A stretch of DNA of 64,000 nt from Prauserella_A sp040635515 (GCA_040635515.1 JBEYHY010000007.1:124001-188000), one strand, 5' to 3'. Positions 18,210-27,212 are shown, counted from the stretch's first letter. A program made the numbers and translations. The notes: a model not told the origin generated them from the letters alone.

Positions 18210-19192
18210 GCAGGCTCAAATACTGGCAGGCGATCAATTCGGGACTGTCGGAGGAACTGCGGCGAGACCCGAGTGTCGTGTTGTTCGGCGAGGACGTCGC
18301 GGCGCCGGGCGGGCCGTTCGGGGCGAGCAAGGGGCTACTGGACGAGTTCGGTTCCGCGAGGGTCAGGGACACCCCGATCAGCGAAGCGACACTCACCGGC
18401 ATGGCCGTCGGTGCCGCGATGACTGGTCTGCGGCCGATTGTTGAGGTCATGTTCTTCGACTTCATCACGCTGGTCATGGACCAGTTGGTGAACCAGGCCG
18501 CGAAGATGTCGTACATGTCGATGGGCCACTTCTCGGTCCCGTTGACGCTCCGAACCATGTGCGGTGCCCATCTGGGTTCGGGACCGCAGCATTCGCAGAA
18601 CCTGGAGTCGTGGGTGGCAGGTGTCCCCGGCCTCAAGGTCGTCTGGGGCGGAACGCCCGCCGACGCGAAGGGACTGCTCAAAGCGGCCGTCAGAGATCCC
18701 GACCCGGTCGTCGTGATCGAGAGCGCCGGACTGTGGTCGGTCAGGGGGGAGGTGAGCAACGACGAGGCGATAACACCGCTCGGCAAGGCGGCCGTGCGCC
18801 GCCGGGGCGAGGACGTGACCCTGGTGTGCTGGGGTGGCACGGTGTCGAGGGCCGACGCCGCCGCCGTCGCTTTGGCCGACGAAGGGGTCGACGCCGAGGT
18901 CCTGGATCTGCGCACCCTGTCGCCGCTCGACGAGGAGACCATTCTCGCGTCCACCGGCCGCACCGGACGGCTCGTCGTCGTCCAGGACGCGACCGGCCCG
19001 TGCAGCGTCGGTTCCGAGGTCGTGCGGCTCGCCGCCTGTGAGGGGTTCGGCACGCTGCGGGCGGCACCGAGGCTCGTGAGTCCGGCTTTCGCGCCGGTGC
19101 CCTTTCCACCTCACCTCGGCACCGCGTACTTCCCGCAGATCGACGATGTGGTCGCCGCCGTGCGGCTCGTGAACGAGGAGGCAACCGGATGA
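18206..19192 (+). CDS. 2-oxoacid/acetoin dehydrogenase E1 beta subunit
   Basis: The 328-aa transketolase-type beta subunit has VVLFGEDVAAPGG near residue 22, DTPISEATLTGMAVGAAM and RPIVEVMFFDF, then the C-terminal transketolase domain with VTLVCWGG and LDLRTLSPLDEETI. It forms the alpha2-beta2 ThDP core with the preceding gene. It overlaps the lipoyl gene by 4 bp. No E3 gene follows. Confidence 0.88.
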   Translation: MSRLKYWQAINSGLSEELRRDPSVVLFGEDVAAPGGPFGASKGLLDEFGSARVRDTPISEATLTGMAVGAAMTGLRPIVEVMFFDFITLVMDQLVNQAAKMSYMSMGHFSVPLTLRTMCGAHLGSGPQHSQNLESWVAGVPGLKVVWGGTPADAKGLLKAAVRDPDPVVVIESAGLWSVRGEVSNDEAITPLGKAAVRRRGEDVTLVCWGGTVSRADAAAVALADEGVDAEVLDLRTLSPLDEETILASTGRTGRLVVVQDATGPCSVGSEVVRLAACEGFGTLRAAPRLVSPAFAPVPFPPHLGTAYFPQIDDVVAAVRLVNEEATG

Positions 19193-19422
19193 GCGAGATC
19201 GTGGTGCCAAAGTGGGGTCTGACGACGGAGGAGGTCGTCCTGCTCAAGTGGTACAAGCAGGTCGGGGACGAGGTGGCCGTCGAAGAGCCGGTCGCCGAAG
19301 TCGAGACGGACAAGGTGACCCAGGAGATCGTCAGCCAGGTCGGCGGGACGGTCGCCGAGCTGTTGGTCGAGGAAGGCGACGAACTCACCGTCGGTCAGCC
19401 CATCGTCAGAATCGACCCCTAG
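19189..19422 (+). CDS. Free-standing lipoyl-domain protein
   Basis: This complete 77-aa protein is a single biotinyl/lipoyl domain: KWGLTTEEVVLLKW at the start, VAEVETDKVTQEI with the predicted lipoylated lysine K42, and EGDELTVGQPIVRI at the end. It lacks the subunit-binding and acyltransferase domains of a normal E2. It may act as a mobile carrier for the E1 product, with transfer to CoA done by an E2 encoded elsewhere, or serve a different transfer. It is followed 34 bp later by the TetR gene. Confidence 0.85.
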   Translation: MSEIVVPKWGLTTEEVVLLKWYKQVGDEVAVEEPVAEVETDKVTQEIVSQVGGTVAELLVEEGDELTVGQPIVRIDP

Positions 19423-19456
19423 TCCCTCGCCGGAACGGTACGCATACGATGCGAAC

Positions 19457-20059
19457 ATGACCACCGCCGAGGCAACACGGCGAACCGCCGCGATCGTGAG
19501 CGCGGCGGCGAAGCTCTTCGACGAGAAGGGCTACCACGACACCGGCATGGACGACATCGCCGAGGCAGTCGGGCTGCGCAAGCCGACTCTGTACCACTAC
19601 GTACGGAGCAAGGCGGAGATCCTCGTGTGGATCCACAACGACCTGATGGCCCGAGTGCTGGGCAAACTGGAGGATCATGTCGCCTCGGACGCCGATCCTC
19701 GCGAGGGATTGCGGCACGTCATCGCCGACATCCTCGAAATCATGGACACCAGCCCCGGTTACCTGAGGGTGTTCTTCGAACATCACAGGGATATTCCCGA
19801 ACCGCAGCGCACGGACATCATCAGGAGCAGGGATCGCTACCTGTGGCTGGTGGAGTCGTTGATCACCGCGGGTATCCGGCAGGGCCTCTTCAGGAAGGTG
19901 CCAGTCAGAACGGCGACGTTGGCTTTCTTCGGGATGACCAATTGGTCATATCAGTGGTACCGGCCAGGGGGCGAGCTCGGATACCTCGACGTCGCCGATC
20001 AACTGCTCGACCTGTATTTGCACGGTGTGGAATCGGTTGGGACCAATTCGAGCGTCTGA
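19457..20059 (+). CDS. TetR-family repressor of the acyl-CoA/ODH operon
   Basis: The 200-aa protein has an N-terminal TetR helix-turn-helix (FDEKGYHDTGMDDIAEAVGLRKPTLYHYVRSK, read in two parts around residues 20-50) and a helical ligand domain resembling the KstR2/AcnR-like TetR_C class. It is the last gene of the operon and the probable binder of the two CGACCSACTGGTCG palindromes upstream of 13620. Acyl-CoA or free acid is the likely inducer. That regulatory link is inferred from position. Confidence 0.85.
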   Translation: MTTAEATRRTAAIVSAAAKLFDEKGYHDTGMDDIAEAVGLRKPTLYHYVRSKAEILVWIHNDLMARVLGKLEDHVASDADPREGLRHVIADILEIMDTSPGYLRVFFEHHRDIPEPQRTDIIRSRDRYLWLVESLITAGIRQGLFRKVPVRTATLAFFGMTNWSYQWYRPGGELGYLDVADQLLDLYLHGVESVGTNSSV

Positions 20060-20138
20060 GCCGGACGAATCGGCATGCGCGTTCGTATCGCCGGCGCCCA
20101 GGACGTCCTTTTCGGACTGCCGTGATGCCGGAGGCTCT

Positions 20139-20175
20139 GCTGCCTGTCGCGTCGCATTCGCCCGCGACAGGCAGC
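20139..20175. terminator. Strong hairpin between convergent genes
   Basis: A perfect 13-bp stem (arms GCTGCCTGTCGCG at 20139-20151 and its complement at 20163-20175) encloses an 11-nt loop. It lies between the ends of the TetR gene and the minus-strand XRE fusion gene. There is no T-run, as is common in high-GC bacteria. It probably acts as a bidirectional terminator. Confidence 0.7.
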
Positions 20176-20186
20176 CGGGGCGGCCG

Positions 20187-21572
20187 TCACTGCACGCTGA
20201 ACGTGCCGACCGAGCCAATGACATTGTGTGACACGGAGAGCAGGGACCTCGCCGTCGCCAGATACGTCTTCACCTCTTCATTGGTTACGTGGCTATCCCT
20301 GCTGATTGGGTTGCGCAACTCTCTTGACCGTTGTCTGAGCAATTCGACCTGCGAGAACTGGTGGCCGAACTGAGCGGTCACCACGTCGCCGGGAACATGT
20401 TCCGCCGCCCCCGTCGCTGGCCGCAGACCCTGGTGCACGAGCAGCGCTGATGCGATGAGTTGAGCCGATTCCGACAGCAGCAGGAACGCCGAGGGCGGAG
20501 AGGTATCGATGAGCTGCTCCGCTGCTCCGATGTGCAGTTCCGCGAGTCGCAGGAACGGCCGGTGGTCGGTGGCCGGGCCGCCGACCATCTCCAACTGCCC
20601 CGCGCTCACGAGCTTCGTCACGACCAGGCGGCCGTCCGGCCACGGCAATCCCGTCGCGCCGGGATGCTTCGGCCGCACTGGCGCCACTTCGACCACTGGC
20701 TGATTGGCCTGCTGATGTGGGATCTGCAGGTAGTCGAGCCTGGGGTCGAGCGGTCGTACCGACACATGCACGAGGCACCGGAGCCTGCCTTGCGCGCGCC
20801 GTGCGGCCGCACCAACGGTTCCGTGGTCGACATCCTCAGCCCGTGCGGTGATGATGAGTACCTCGATACTGTCGGGCGCTGGCCCGGGAATGCCGGCAAA
20901 CCGTTCCGCCCATACGCCGCCCAGCAGAATCCTCGCCACCCCGGCGAGCCTGCCGAACTCCTCGCCGATGATCTGCGGCACTCCGTAGCTGGTTTTGATG
21001 AGTTCGGTTAGCGGCCGCACCATCGGACCCGTGTCGGCTGCTCGCATGAGCCGGATCGTTCCTTCCGTCCTGCTGGTGAGGATGCCGGCGACTTCGAGTA
21101 GCCGGCTCTCCTTGTCGACGGAGGCAAGCGAGCCACCCGCGTGCTCGGCGAGTTCGGAAAGACTGAACGACCGGTGCGGGTTCAGCAGCGCCGCGGCCAG
21201 GATGCCCGCCTGCACCCGCGAGCGGAAAACGGGAAGTAACGCGGGGGTGCCTTGTGCGCGGCGGGCGGGGCCGGGCTTGACGGGGGCGTTGTTGGTGACG
21301 ACCGCGTGACCGAGCCGCGTCCTGCGCCGCGAAGCCGCCGCGGCGGCGTCGAGCCGCTCCTGGGAGAGGCCGAGTACCACCGAAAGCCATTGCCGTGAAC
21401 CGTAACGGGGGATCTGGTGGCCGCGTTCCCACCTTGCCACCAGGTCTCGGGTAACGGTCGGTTTGCCCGACACCGTCGAGAGTTCTCTCGCGAGGGTGTA
21501 CTGGCTGAGCTGCCGTCGCCTTCGCGCGGATCGGATGAGTTGTGAGATCGGTTCGTCGGATACGCCTTCCAT
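20187..21572 (-). CDS. XRE–winged-helix–degenerate nucleotidyltransferase–HEPN fusion regulator
   Basis: This 461-aa protein has four parts. Residues 8-72 are an XRE helix-turn-helix (QYTLAREL, RDLVARWERG, WLSVVLG). Residues ~115-180 are a winged helix (ILAAALLNPHRSFSLSELA). Residues ~190-275 are a MNT-type nucleotidyltransferase fold. There the usual GSW..R motif reads GGVWAER (218-224) and the DxD reads SIEVLII (235-241), so both metal aspartates appear replaced. Residues ~345-450 resemble an SAV_6107-type HEPN domain (AAEQLIDT, then RQRSRELRNPI). AAGGAG precedes the ATG. It stands divergent to the sugar operon and is the likely pathway regulator, built from toxin-antitoxin-like modules. 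Confidence 0.72.
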   Translation of the reverse strand: MEGVSDEPISQLIRSARRRRQLSQYTLARELSTVSGKPTVTRDLVARWERGHQIPRYGSRQWLSVVLGLSQERLDAAAAASRRRTRLGHAVVTNNAPVKPGPARRAQGTPALLPVFRSRVQAGILAAALLNPHRSFSLSELAEHAGGSLASVDKESRLLEVAGILTSRTEGTIRLMRAADTGPMVRPLTELIKTSYGVPQIIGEEFGRLAGVARILLGGVWAERFAGIPGPAPDSIEVLIITARAEDVDHGTVGAAARRAQGRLRCLVHVSVRPLDPRLDYLQIPHQQANQPVVEVAPVRPKHPGATGLPWPDGRLVVTKLVSAGQLEMVGGPATDHRPFLRLAELHIGAAEQLIDTSPPSAFLLLSESAQLIASALLVHQGLRPATGAAEHVPGDVVTAQFGHQFSQVELLRQRSRELRNPISRDSHVTNEEVKTYLATARSLLSVSHNVIGSVGTFSVQ

Positions 21573-21592
21573 GACCGCTCGCTCCTTCGTGG

Positions 21593-21609
21593 GCTTCGTA
21601 CTTCGAAGC
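21593..21609. promoter_or_regulatory. Inverted repeat before the fusion-regulator gene
   Basis: The arms GCTTCG (21593-21598) and CGAAGC (21604-21609) flank TACTT, 21-37 bp upstream of the minus-strand ATG. It is a possible autoregulatory operator. The rest of the 243-bp divergent spacer shows no promoter I can name with confidence. Confidence 0.35.
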
Positions 21610-21815
21610 TAGCGGCCCGGCGCGCCGTGGTCAGTCCGTTTCGCGCCCTGTTGCTGTCGATTTCGCGAACCAGGGCGACGGACCCACTCCGGATCTGGTG
21701 GGCTCCGTCAATCCGCCAATGGGCTTGAACTCGACCCCTGGTCGCTGTCGCCGCCGCTGGCGAAGGCTTGTCGTCGAGCGTGCCGACGGCCCGGCGCCGG
21801 CCTGGAGGAGAAAAA

Positions 21816-22862
21816 ATGCATTTCGCTGACCTGCTGATCGGTCGGGAAGCGTCTATCAGATCCGCGCTTTCCACAATTGACAGGCAATGCGTTGAGCGCG
21901 TCTTCGTCGCCGACGCGGACGGCAGGTTGCTTGGATCCGTCGATCAGGTCGACATCACACGCGCACTGCTTCGAGGTACCGCGCTCGGCGCGCCGGCTTA
22001 CCCCTTGATGAATTCCCCCGTCGTATCTGTGAAGCCGACGGAGGGGCGGGCCGAGGTACTGGATCTGATGCGCGCCCTCAGACTGGCCGAGATTCCGATC
22101 GTCGACGAAAACGGCAGGATTGTCGGAGTTCACGCGGAACGAGAACTTTCAGGCATCGATCGGCTGAAGAACTGGGCCGTGATCATGGCCGGCGGAAGGG
22201 GAACGCGACTGGGAGCGCTGACCGATCACGTCCCGAAACCGATGCTCCCGGTTGCGGGAAGACCCATTCTGGAACGGCTGGTGCTTCATCTCGTCGGGTC
22301 GGGAATCGAGAAGATCTTCCTTTCCGTGAACTACCTCAGCAAGATCATTGAAGAGCATTTCGACGACGGAGCACGGTTCGGCTGCGAGATCGAATACCTC
22401 AGGGAGGACCCGGAGTGCCCGCTCGGGACCGGTGGTCCCTTGCGGCTGATCGGCGAACTCGGATACGAACCGACGGAACCGTTGCTCGTCATGAACGGAG
22501 ACCTGGTCACCGAGTTCGCGGTCGGGGAACTGATGGACGCGCACACGAGCCGGGACGTCGTCGCGACCATCGCCATGACTGAATACCGGCACCAGGTTCC
22601 GTTCGGAGTACTGGAATCCCAGGAGGGAAGACTCGTCAGGATGGTCGAGAAACCGACCTCGTCCTGGCCCGTCAACGCCGGGATTTACGTAATGGACCCA
22701 CGTCTGCTCACGCGTATCCCCGCAGGCGAGTTGTTCCCGATAACGGCGCTGTTCGACGGCTGCCTTTCCGAGGGGCTACCTGTCGGGCTGTGGAGGCTTC
22801 GCGAGCACTGGCAGGACATCGGACGACCCAACGAACTGGCCCAAGCGAGAGGACAGGTGTGA
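21816..22862 (+). CDS. PtmE-like sugar-1-phosphate nucleotidyltransferase with CBS pair
   Basis: This 348-aa protein has an N-terminal tandem CBS domain (residues ~1-118) followed by a nucleotidyltransferase with MAGGRGTRL...PKPMLPVAGRPILE from residue ~129, VMNGDLVTEF and the FGVLE strand. The CBS-plus-NTP_transferase layout is that of PtmE, the glucosamine-1-phosphate guanylyltransferase of Campylobacter legionaminic-acid synthesis. GGAGGAG lies 5 bases before ATG 21816. It opens a tight operon and likely makes an NDP-amino-sugar (GDP-GlcN or similar); the nucleotide preference is inferred by family. Confidence 0.8.
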   Translation: MHFADLLIGREASIRSALSTIDRQCVERVFVADADGRLLGSVDQVDITRALLRGTALGAPAYPLMNSPVVSVKPTEGRAEVLDLMRALRLAEIPIVDENGRIVGVHAERELSGIDRLKNWAVIMAGGRGTRLGALTDHVPKPMLPVAGRPILERLVLHLVGSGIEKIFLSVNYLSKIIEEHFDDGARFGCEIEYLREDPECPLGTGGPLRLIGELGYEPTEPLLVMNGDLVTEFAVGELMDAHTSRDVVATIAMTEYRHQVPFGVLESQEGRLVRMVEKPTSSWPVNAGIYVMDPRLLTRIPAGELFPITALFDGCLSEGLPVGLWRLREHWQDIGRPNELAQARGQV

Positions 22863-23872
22863 GTACACAGGAGAGCAGGAACACCAGGCAGTCCGTCGGG
22901 GTTCTCGGAACAGGTTCGTACCTGCCGAAAGACGAGGTGTCCAACGAGTGGGTCGCCGGGAGAGCGGGGGTGACCGCGGAATGGATTGAGCGCAAGACCC
23001 GGATCAAGTCCCGGCGTTACGCGGCTCCGACGGAGGCGACGTCGGATCTCGCGACCCTGGCTGCTGAGTCGGCACTCGACCAGGCCGGTATAGGAGCGGA
23101 CCGGTTGAGTTACATCGTGGTTGCGACGTCCACTCCGGACTCACCGCAACCGCCGACCTCGGCATTGGTGCAGCACGAACTCGGTGCCTACGACGCGGCG
23201 TGTTTCGACATCAACGTGGTGTGCAGCGGGTTCGTCTACGGAATCGAATTGACAAGGGCGCTGCTGCTCATGAATCCGGGAACGTATGCGCTGGTCATCG
23301 GGGCCGACGTGTACTCGCGCATCCTGAACTATGACGACAGAGCGACCTCGGTGTTGCTCGGCGACGGCGCTGGTGCCGTTGTGCTCGGCCCGGCCCCGGT
23401 GTCGTACGGGATCGTCGACGCCCGCCTGCGCATGCGCGGCGACGCGAACGAACTGATCAAGGTCGCCGCTGGGGGAAGCAGACTTCCGACGTCACACGAG
23501 ACAGTGGACGCCGGGGCGCACTACTTCACCATGCGTGGAAGGCGAGTCTCCGAGTTCGTGCTCGACCAGGTGCCACTCGCGGTGGCGGACCTGTTGCATC
23601 AAGCGGGGGCCACGGGAGAACAGATCGATCACATTGTCCCGCACCAGCCCAACGGTAACTTGCTCGCCCAGCTGGTGGAGAAGCTGGCGATGCCCAATGC
23701 CACAACGCATCGATCGCTCGAACGTTACGGCAACGTCGGCAGCGCCTGCATACCGGTGACTCTCGACGAGGCGAACCGCGCGGGTGAACTCGCCGACGGT
23801 GAACTGGTGCTGCTCGCGGCATTCGGCGGTGGAATGTCGATAGGTTCGTGTTTGTTGCGGTGGTCGGCGTGA
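22859..23872 (+). CDS. Ketoacyl-ACP synthase III-like condensing enzyme
   Basis: This 337-aa thiolase-fold protein has the complete KAS III triad: C122 in DINVVCSGF, H262 in IVPHQPNG and N292 in YGNVGSA. A GDGAGAVVLG loop is present. KAS III enzymes condense an acyl-CoA with malonyl-ACP, or transfer acyl groups to O or N nucleophiles in secondary metabolism. The gene is coupled by GTGA to the sugar nucleotidyltransferase and to the next gene, an unusual setting. No ACP or malonyl transferase gene is nearby, so an acyltransferase or CoA-using reaction is possible. Confidence 0.85.
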   Translation: MSTQESRNTRQSVGVLGTGSYLPKDEVSNEWVAGRAGVTAEWIERKTRIKSRRYAAPTEATSDLATLAAESALDQAGIGADRLSYIVVATSTPDSPQPPTSALVQHELGAYDAACFDINVVCSGFVYGIELTRALLLMNPGTYALVIGADVYSRILNYDDRATSVLLGDGAGAVVLGPAPVSYGIVDARLRMRGDANELIKVAAGGSRLPTSHETVDAGAHYFTMRGRRVSEFVLDQVPLAVADLLHQAGATGEQIDHIVPHQPNGNLLAQLVEKLAMPNATTHRSLERYGNVGSACIPVTLDEANRAGELADGELVLLAAFGGGMSIGSCLLRWSA

Positions 23873-24735
23873 GCGCGGCGCTGGACAGGGTCGGACTCGT
23901 CGGCTGCGGAACAATGGGCGCGGGCATCGCCGAGGTCTGCGCGCTCGCCGGGCTGGATGTCATGGTGTGTGTGACCTCCCCCGCGTCGGCTGAACGTGGC
24001 CGGGCTCGAATCGTGAGGTCGCTCGATCACGCACTACGAAAGGGAAAGCTGGCCGAGCAAGACCGTGACGACGCGTTGGTGCGACTGTCGTTCACGCTGG
24101 ACATCGACGGGCTCGCCGACCGGCAGGTCGTCATCGAGTCGGTGCTGGAGGACGAGGCCGTCAAGGTGCAGGTATTCAGAGCACTGGACAAAGTGGTCGA
24201 ACATCCGGATGCGATCCTCGCGACGAATACCTCGGCGACGCCGATCATGAAGCTTGGGAGGGTGACGGAGCGGGCAGGTCATGTTGTCGGAACCCATTTC
24301 TTCAACCCCGCCCCGGTACTTCCGCTGGTCGAGATCGTTCCCTCTCTGCTCACCCGGGAGGACACGGTCACGAGGATCGCGTCGTTTGTGACCGAGAACT
24401 TGGGCAAACAGGTGGTGCGTTCGCCGGACAGGGCAGGCTTCATGGTCAACGCGCTGCTCATTCCGTATCTGCTTTCCGCGATCAGGATGCTGGAGTCGGG
24501 ATTCGCTTCGGTTGAGGACATCGACAGCGGGATGCGGCTGGGCTGTGCGCACCCGATGGGTCCGCTCCAGTTGGTCGACATGATCGGGCTCGACGTCATC
24601 AATGCCGTCGCCGAGTCCCTGTACGCCGAATTCAGAGAACCGCACTATTCCCCGCCACCGCTGTTGTTGCGCATGGTCGATGCAGGTCTGCTCGGCAAGA
24701 AGACCGGGCGGGGATTTCACGAGTACGCGCGTTGA
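23869..24735 (+). CDS. 3-hydroxyacyl-CoA dehydrogenase
   Basis: The 288-aa protein has an N-terminal NAD-binding GLVGCGTMGAGIAE, NTSATPI, the catalytic-His segment GTHFFNPAPVLPLVEIV and a C-terminal domain with PDRAGFMVNALLIPYL and HPMGPLQLVDMIGLD. It interconverts 3-hydroxyacyl- and 3-oxoacyl-CoA with NAD. It directly follows and overlaps the KAS III-like gene, so it probably reduces or oxidises that enzyme's beta-keto product. This pair looks biosynthetic rather than degradative because of its sugar-gene neighbours. Confidence 0.87.
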   Translation: MSAALDRVGLVGCGTMGAGIAEVCALAGLDVMVCVTSPASAERGRARIVRSLDHALRKGKLAEQDRDDALVRLSFTLDIDGLADRQVVIESVLEDEAVKVQVFRALDKVVEHPDAILATNTSATPIMKLGRVTERAGHVVGTHFFNPAPVLPLVEIVPSLLTREDTVTRIASFVTENLGKQVVRSPDRAGFMVNALLIPYLLSAIRMLESGFASVEDIDSGMRLGCAHPMGPLQLVDMIGLDVINAVAESLYAEFREPHYSPPPLLLRMVDAGLLGKKTGRGFHEYAR

Positions 24736-24763
24736 CCGATCGCTTCGAGAGATGAGGACTTCA

Positions 24764-27175
24764 ATGCAAGCTCCCCGACGCGACCGGCCCGTTCTGGTCG
24801 CGGCCGTCAGTGACAGTTCGCTCTTCCTCGGCACCGTTGAGGCCGCGCTCGCCACGCTGGGAAGGCAGGTGCGGGCCGGAGACGCGGTGGTCAGGCCCTG
24901 CACGGCCGACGATTCGTGGCCGGACGTGTATCGCGAACTCGCGGATTCCGCGCGTGTCTTCCTCGACGACAACCTTTCCGAGGAGACCGACATCGAAGTG
25001 GTCCAGGCGCTATGTCTCGAAGAACTCGAAGCACGTCTCGGCCGTGCCGTTCCGCCGGCCGAGGAGGCGAGGGAGCCGGGCCGCAGGCCGTGGACCTCAG
25101 GGCCTACCGTGTTGTTCCTCGTCGAGGCGACGAGGACGGTACCGGGCCTGGACGCCGACGAACGTCTCGATCGAGTTCAGGAGACTGTGCGCGGTATTCG
25201 GGACCGGCTCGGGGTCAGTATCTCGCCGTACTCCGTCGTCGTGTACGACGAGATAGGAGAGGACCGCGTCTACGCGCGTACCGTCGGCAACGCCAGAAAA
25301 ACTCCGGTGGAGCAATGGGTACTCGCGGCGGAAACGATCTGTTCGTTCACCGATCTGGTGCAGGCACGACACGTCAATCCGAAAGCGACGGTGACCGAAA
25401 GTGATCCGCCCGCCACCATGGCGGTCGCACTGACGCGGTTCCTCACCGAACAAGCCGGAAGCACGTGGGCGCTCCATTTCTTCACCGGCTCCATCGTCTC
25501 GAAGCTCATCCAGGACGCTGCTTCCATAGCGAGAACAAACGGCAACCCGGTGCTTCGCGGCCCCAGCGAGCACAGCCTCGCCTGCGGTGCCCTCGCGCGT
25601 TGGCAACTGTACGACGCTCCGTACCTGATCGTGGTCACCGCCGGGATGGTGGACGAGCTGAGAGGCACGTTGGCGAACCTGCGCGATTCCCAGTCGCGTG
25701 GCTTCATCGTGTTCGGCGAGACCGAACCCGGAACGTGGCAGCCATTCCAGGGCACCATTCATGATCACGAGAACGGGAAGGCGGTCTTCGACGCCTACGG
25801 CGTTCCGTCTTTCCATCTGACCGACCCCGATCGCATCGACGAGGACCTGGCCGCGGCGTTCGCCGCTTACCACGAGCGGCGAGGACCGGTCGTGCTGATG
25901 GCGTCGCCTTCCGTGCTGCGGCATACCGGCGGCGAGATCGACATACCCGCCGAACGGGTTGTCGCGAGCCCTTCTGTTGATGAAGACACTGTCGACACGG
26001 TCGCCGACATCCTCAACAACCAGCAGAGCGTCATCGTCTGCCAATGCGGAAAACTCGACGATGAGGAAAGGGAACTCGTCTACGATCTCGCGGCGCGAAC
26101 CGGTATCGCGCTGGTCGATTCGCTGGCGAGGCCGGGAACTGTCGCCAGGTATCACGGCGGCGAGGTCGTCGACGAGTTTCTCGGAACTATGAGCGTGTAC
26201 GGCTGCTCGACGTCGGTATGGCGTTTACTGCATCCGGACGGACACCTGCTGCCTTACGACGAGCACGCGTTGTTCTTCTTCAAGAGCAGGGTCCCGGATT
26301 TGTCAACCCCGTTCAGCGACAAGGCTTTGCACGACGAGGTCAGGGTTGTTCAGCTCACCGACACACCCAGCCATGTTTCGCCCTTCACGGACGTCGCTAT
26401 CACCGAACGGTTGTCGTCGTTCCTGCGGCGCCTTTCGGGGCGAATCGACCCTGATCCGCATGTTCTGCGGCACCGCGCGGCAGCGACCGAACGGGCGAGG
26501 AGAGCTGAGGGTGATCCGTTGGCGAGGGTTCCGTCGATCCCGATGAGCCATGAGCACTTCTTTACCCGGCTGCGTTCCGTCATCGGAGACTTGGTCGAGC
26601 GGAAAGGTTATTCCTACATGGGTTTCTACGATGTCGGCAGAGGAGGTATCTCGGCGGTGCGCAATCTGCCGCGAACAGGACCAGGGTTCTCGGGCTGGTA
26701 CGGAAGAGCCTTGATGGGCGATGCATTGCTCGCGATCCCCTCGGTGGCGTTGAGCGGGTCGAACAACATCCTCGGGTTCATCGGCGACGGGGCGGCGAGG
26801 CTCGTTCCCTCGTTCCTGCCGAGTCTCGCACAGCAACTGAGGTTCGAATCCGGTCGGATCACCGCGAACGTGAGTATCTTCTTCCTGCTCAACGGTGCTT
26901 TTTCCATCATTCGGTCGTACCGGGAACTGCAGCACGCGGCGACGGCCGACGCTCAGATGTCACTGCTCTCGTTCGTCGAACCTCCGTGGCAACAGGTGTG
27001 GGGAAGCACGACGATCCAGCATCAGGGGATCACAACCGTCGACGAGGAGGCGCTCTCTCGCGCGCTGGTCAAGCCAGCGACCGTGAACCTCTTCTCGGTA
27101 CACCTGGCCCACGACAACGAGGGCGACGACATCATGCCGAGATCGAGGAGTAACTGGCGAATGCGCACGAGGTAG
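24764..27175 (+). CDS. Large ThDP-dependent enzyme with unrecognised N-terminal extension
   Basis: The 803-aa protein. Residues ~1-205 match nothing I recognise (mixed alpha/beta, LVEATRTVPGLDADERLD). Residues ~212-400 look like the ThDP PYR domain, with a likely cofactor-activating glutamate in VLRGPSEHSLACG. A central domain follows. The C-terminal PP domain has the diphosphate/Mg motif IGDGAARL (G674-D675-G676) and N710 in FFLLNGAF. Acetolactate-synthase-like ThDP enzymes are about 550-600 aa, so this is unusually long. GAGGA lies 5 bases before ATG 24764. It may transfer a two-carbon ketol/acyl unit to the sugar or acyl intermediate. There is a TTA codon at 26225. Confidence 0.68.
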   Translation: MQAPRRDRPVLVAAVSDSSLFLGTVEAALATLGRQVRAGDAVVRPCTADDSWPDVYRELADSARVFLDDNLSEETDIEVVQALCLEELEARLGRAVPPAEEAREPGRRPWTSGPTVLFLVEATRTVPGLDADERLDRVQETVRGIRDRLGVSISPYSVVVYDEIGEDRVYARTVGNARKTPVEQWVLAAETICSFTDLVQARHVNPKATVTESDPPATMAVALTRFLTEQAGSTWALHFFTGSIVSKLIQDAASIARTNGNPVLRGPSEHSLACGALARWQLYDAPYLIVVTAGMVDELRGTLANLRDSQSRGFIVFGETEPGTWQPFQGTIHDHENGKAVFDAYGVPSFHLTDPDRIDEDLAAAFAAYHERRGPVVLMASPSVLRHTGGEIDIPAERVVASPSVDEDTVDTVADILNNQQSVIVCQCGKLDDEERELVYDLAARTGIALVDSLARPGTVARYHGGEVVDEFLGTMSVYGCSTSVWRLLHPDGHLLPYDEHALFFFKSRVPDLSTPFSDKALHDEVRVVQLTDTPSHVSPFTDVAITERLSSFLRRLSGRIDPDPHVLRHRAAATERARRAEGDPLARVPSIPMSHEHFFTRLRSVIGDLVERKGYSYMGFYDVGRGGISAVRNLPRTGPGFSGWYGRALMGDALLAIPSVALSGSNNILGFIGDGAARLVPSFLPSLAQQLRFESGRITANVSIFFLLNGAFSIIRSYRELQHAATADAQMSLLSFVEPPWQQVWGSTTIQHQGITTVDEEALSRALVKPATVNLFSVHLAHDNEGDDIMPRSRSNWRMRTR

Positions 27176-27212
27176 CCATGGAATCCGGATCATTACGACG
27201 AAAGGCGATTGG

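Noticed and set aside
22859..24735. Ordinary fatty-acid synthesis locus
   Set aside because: KAS III and hydroxyacyl-CoA dehydrogenase occur without ACP, FabD, FabF or enoyl reductase and are embedded in sugar genes.
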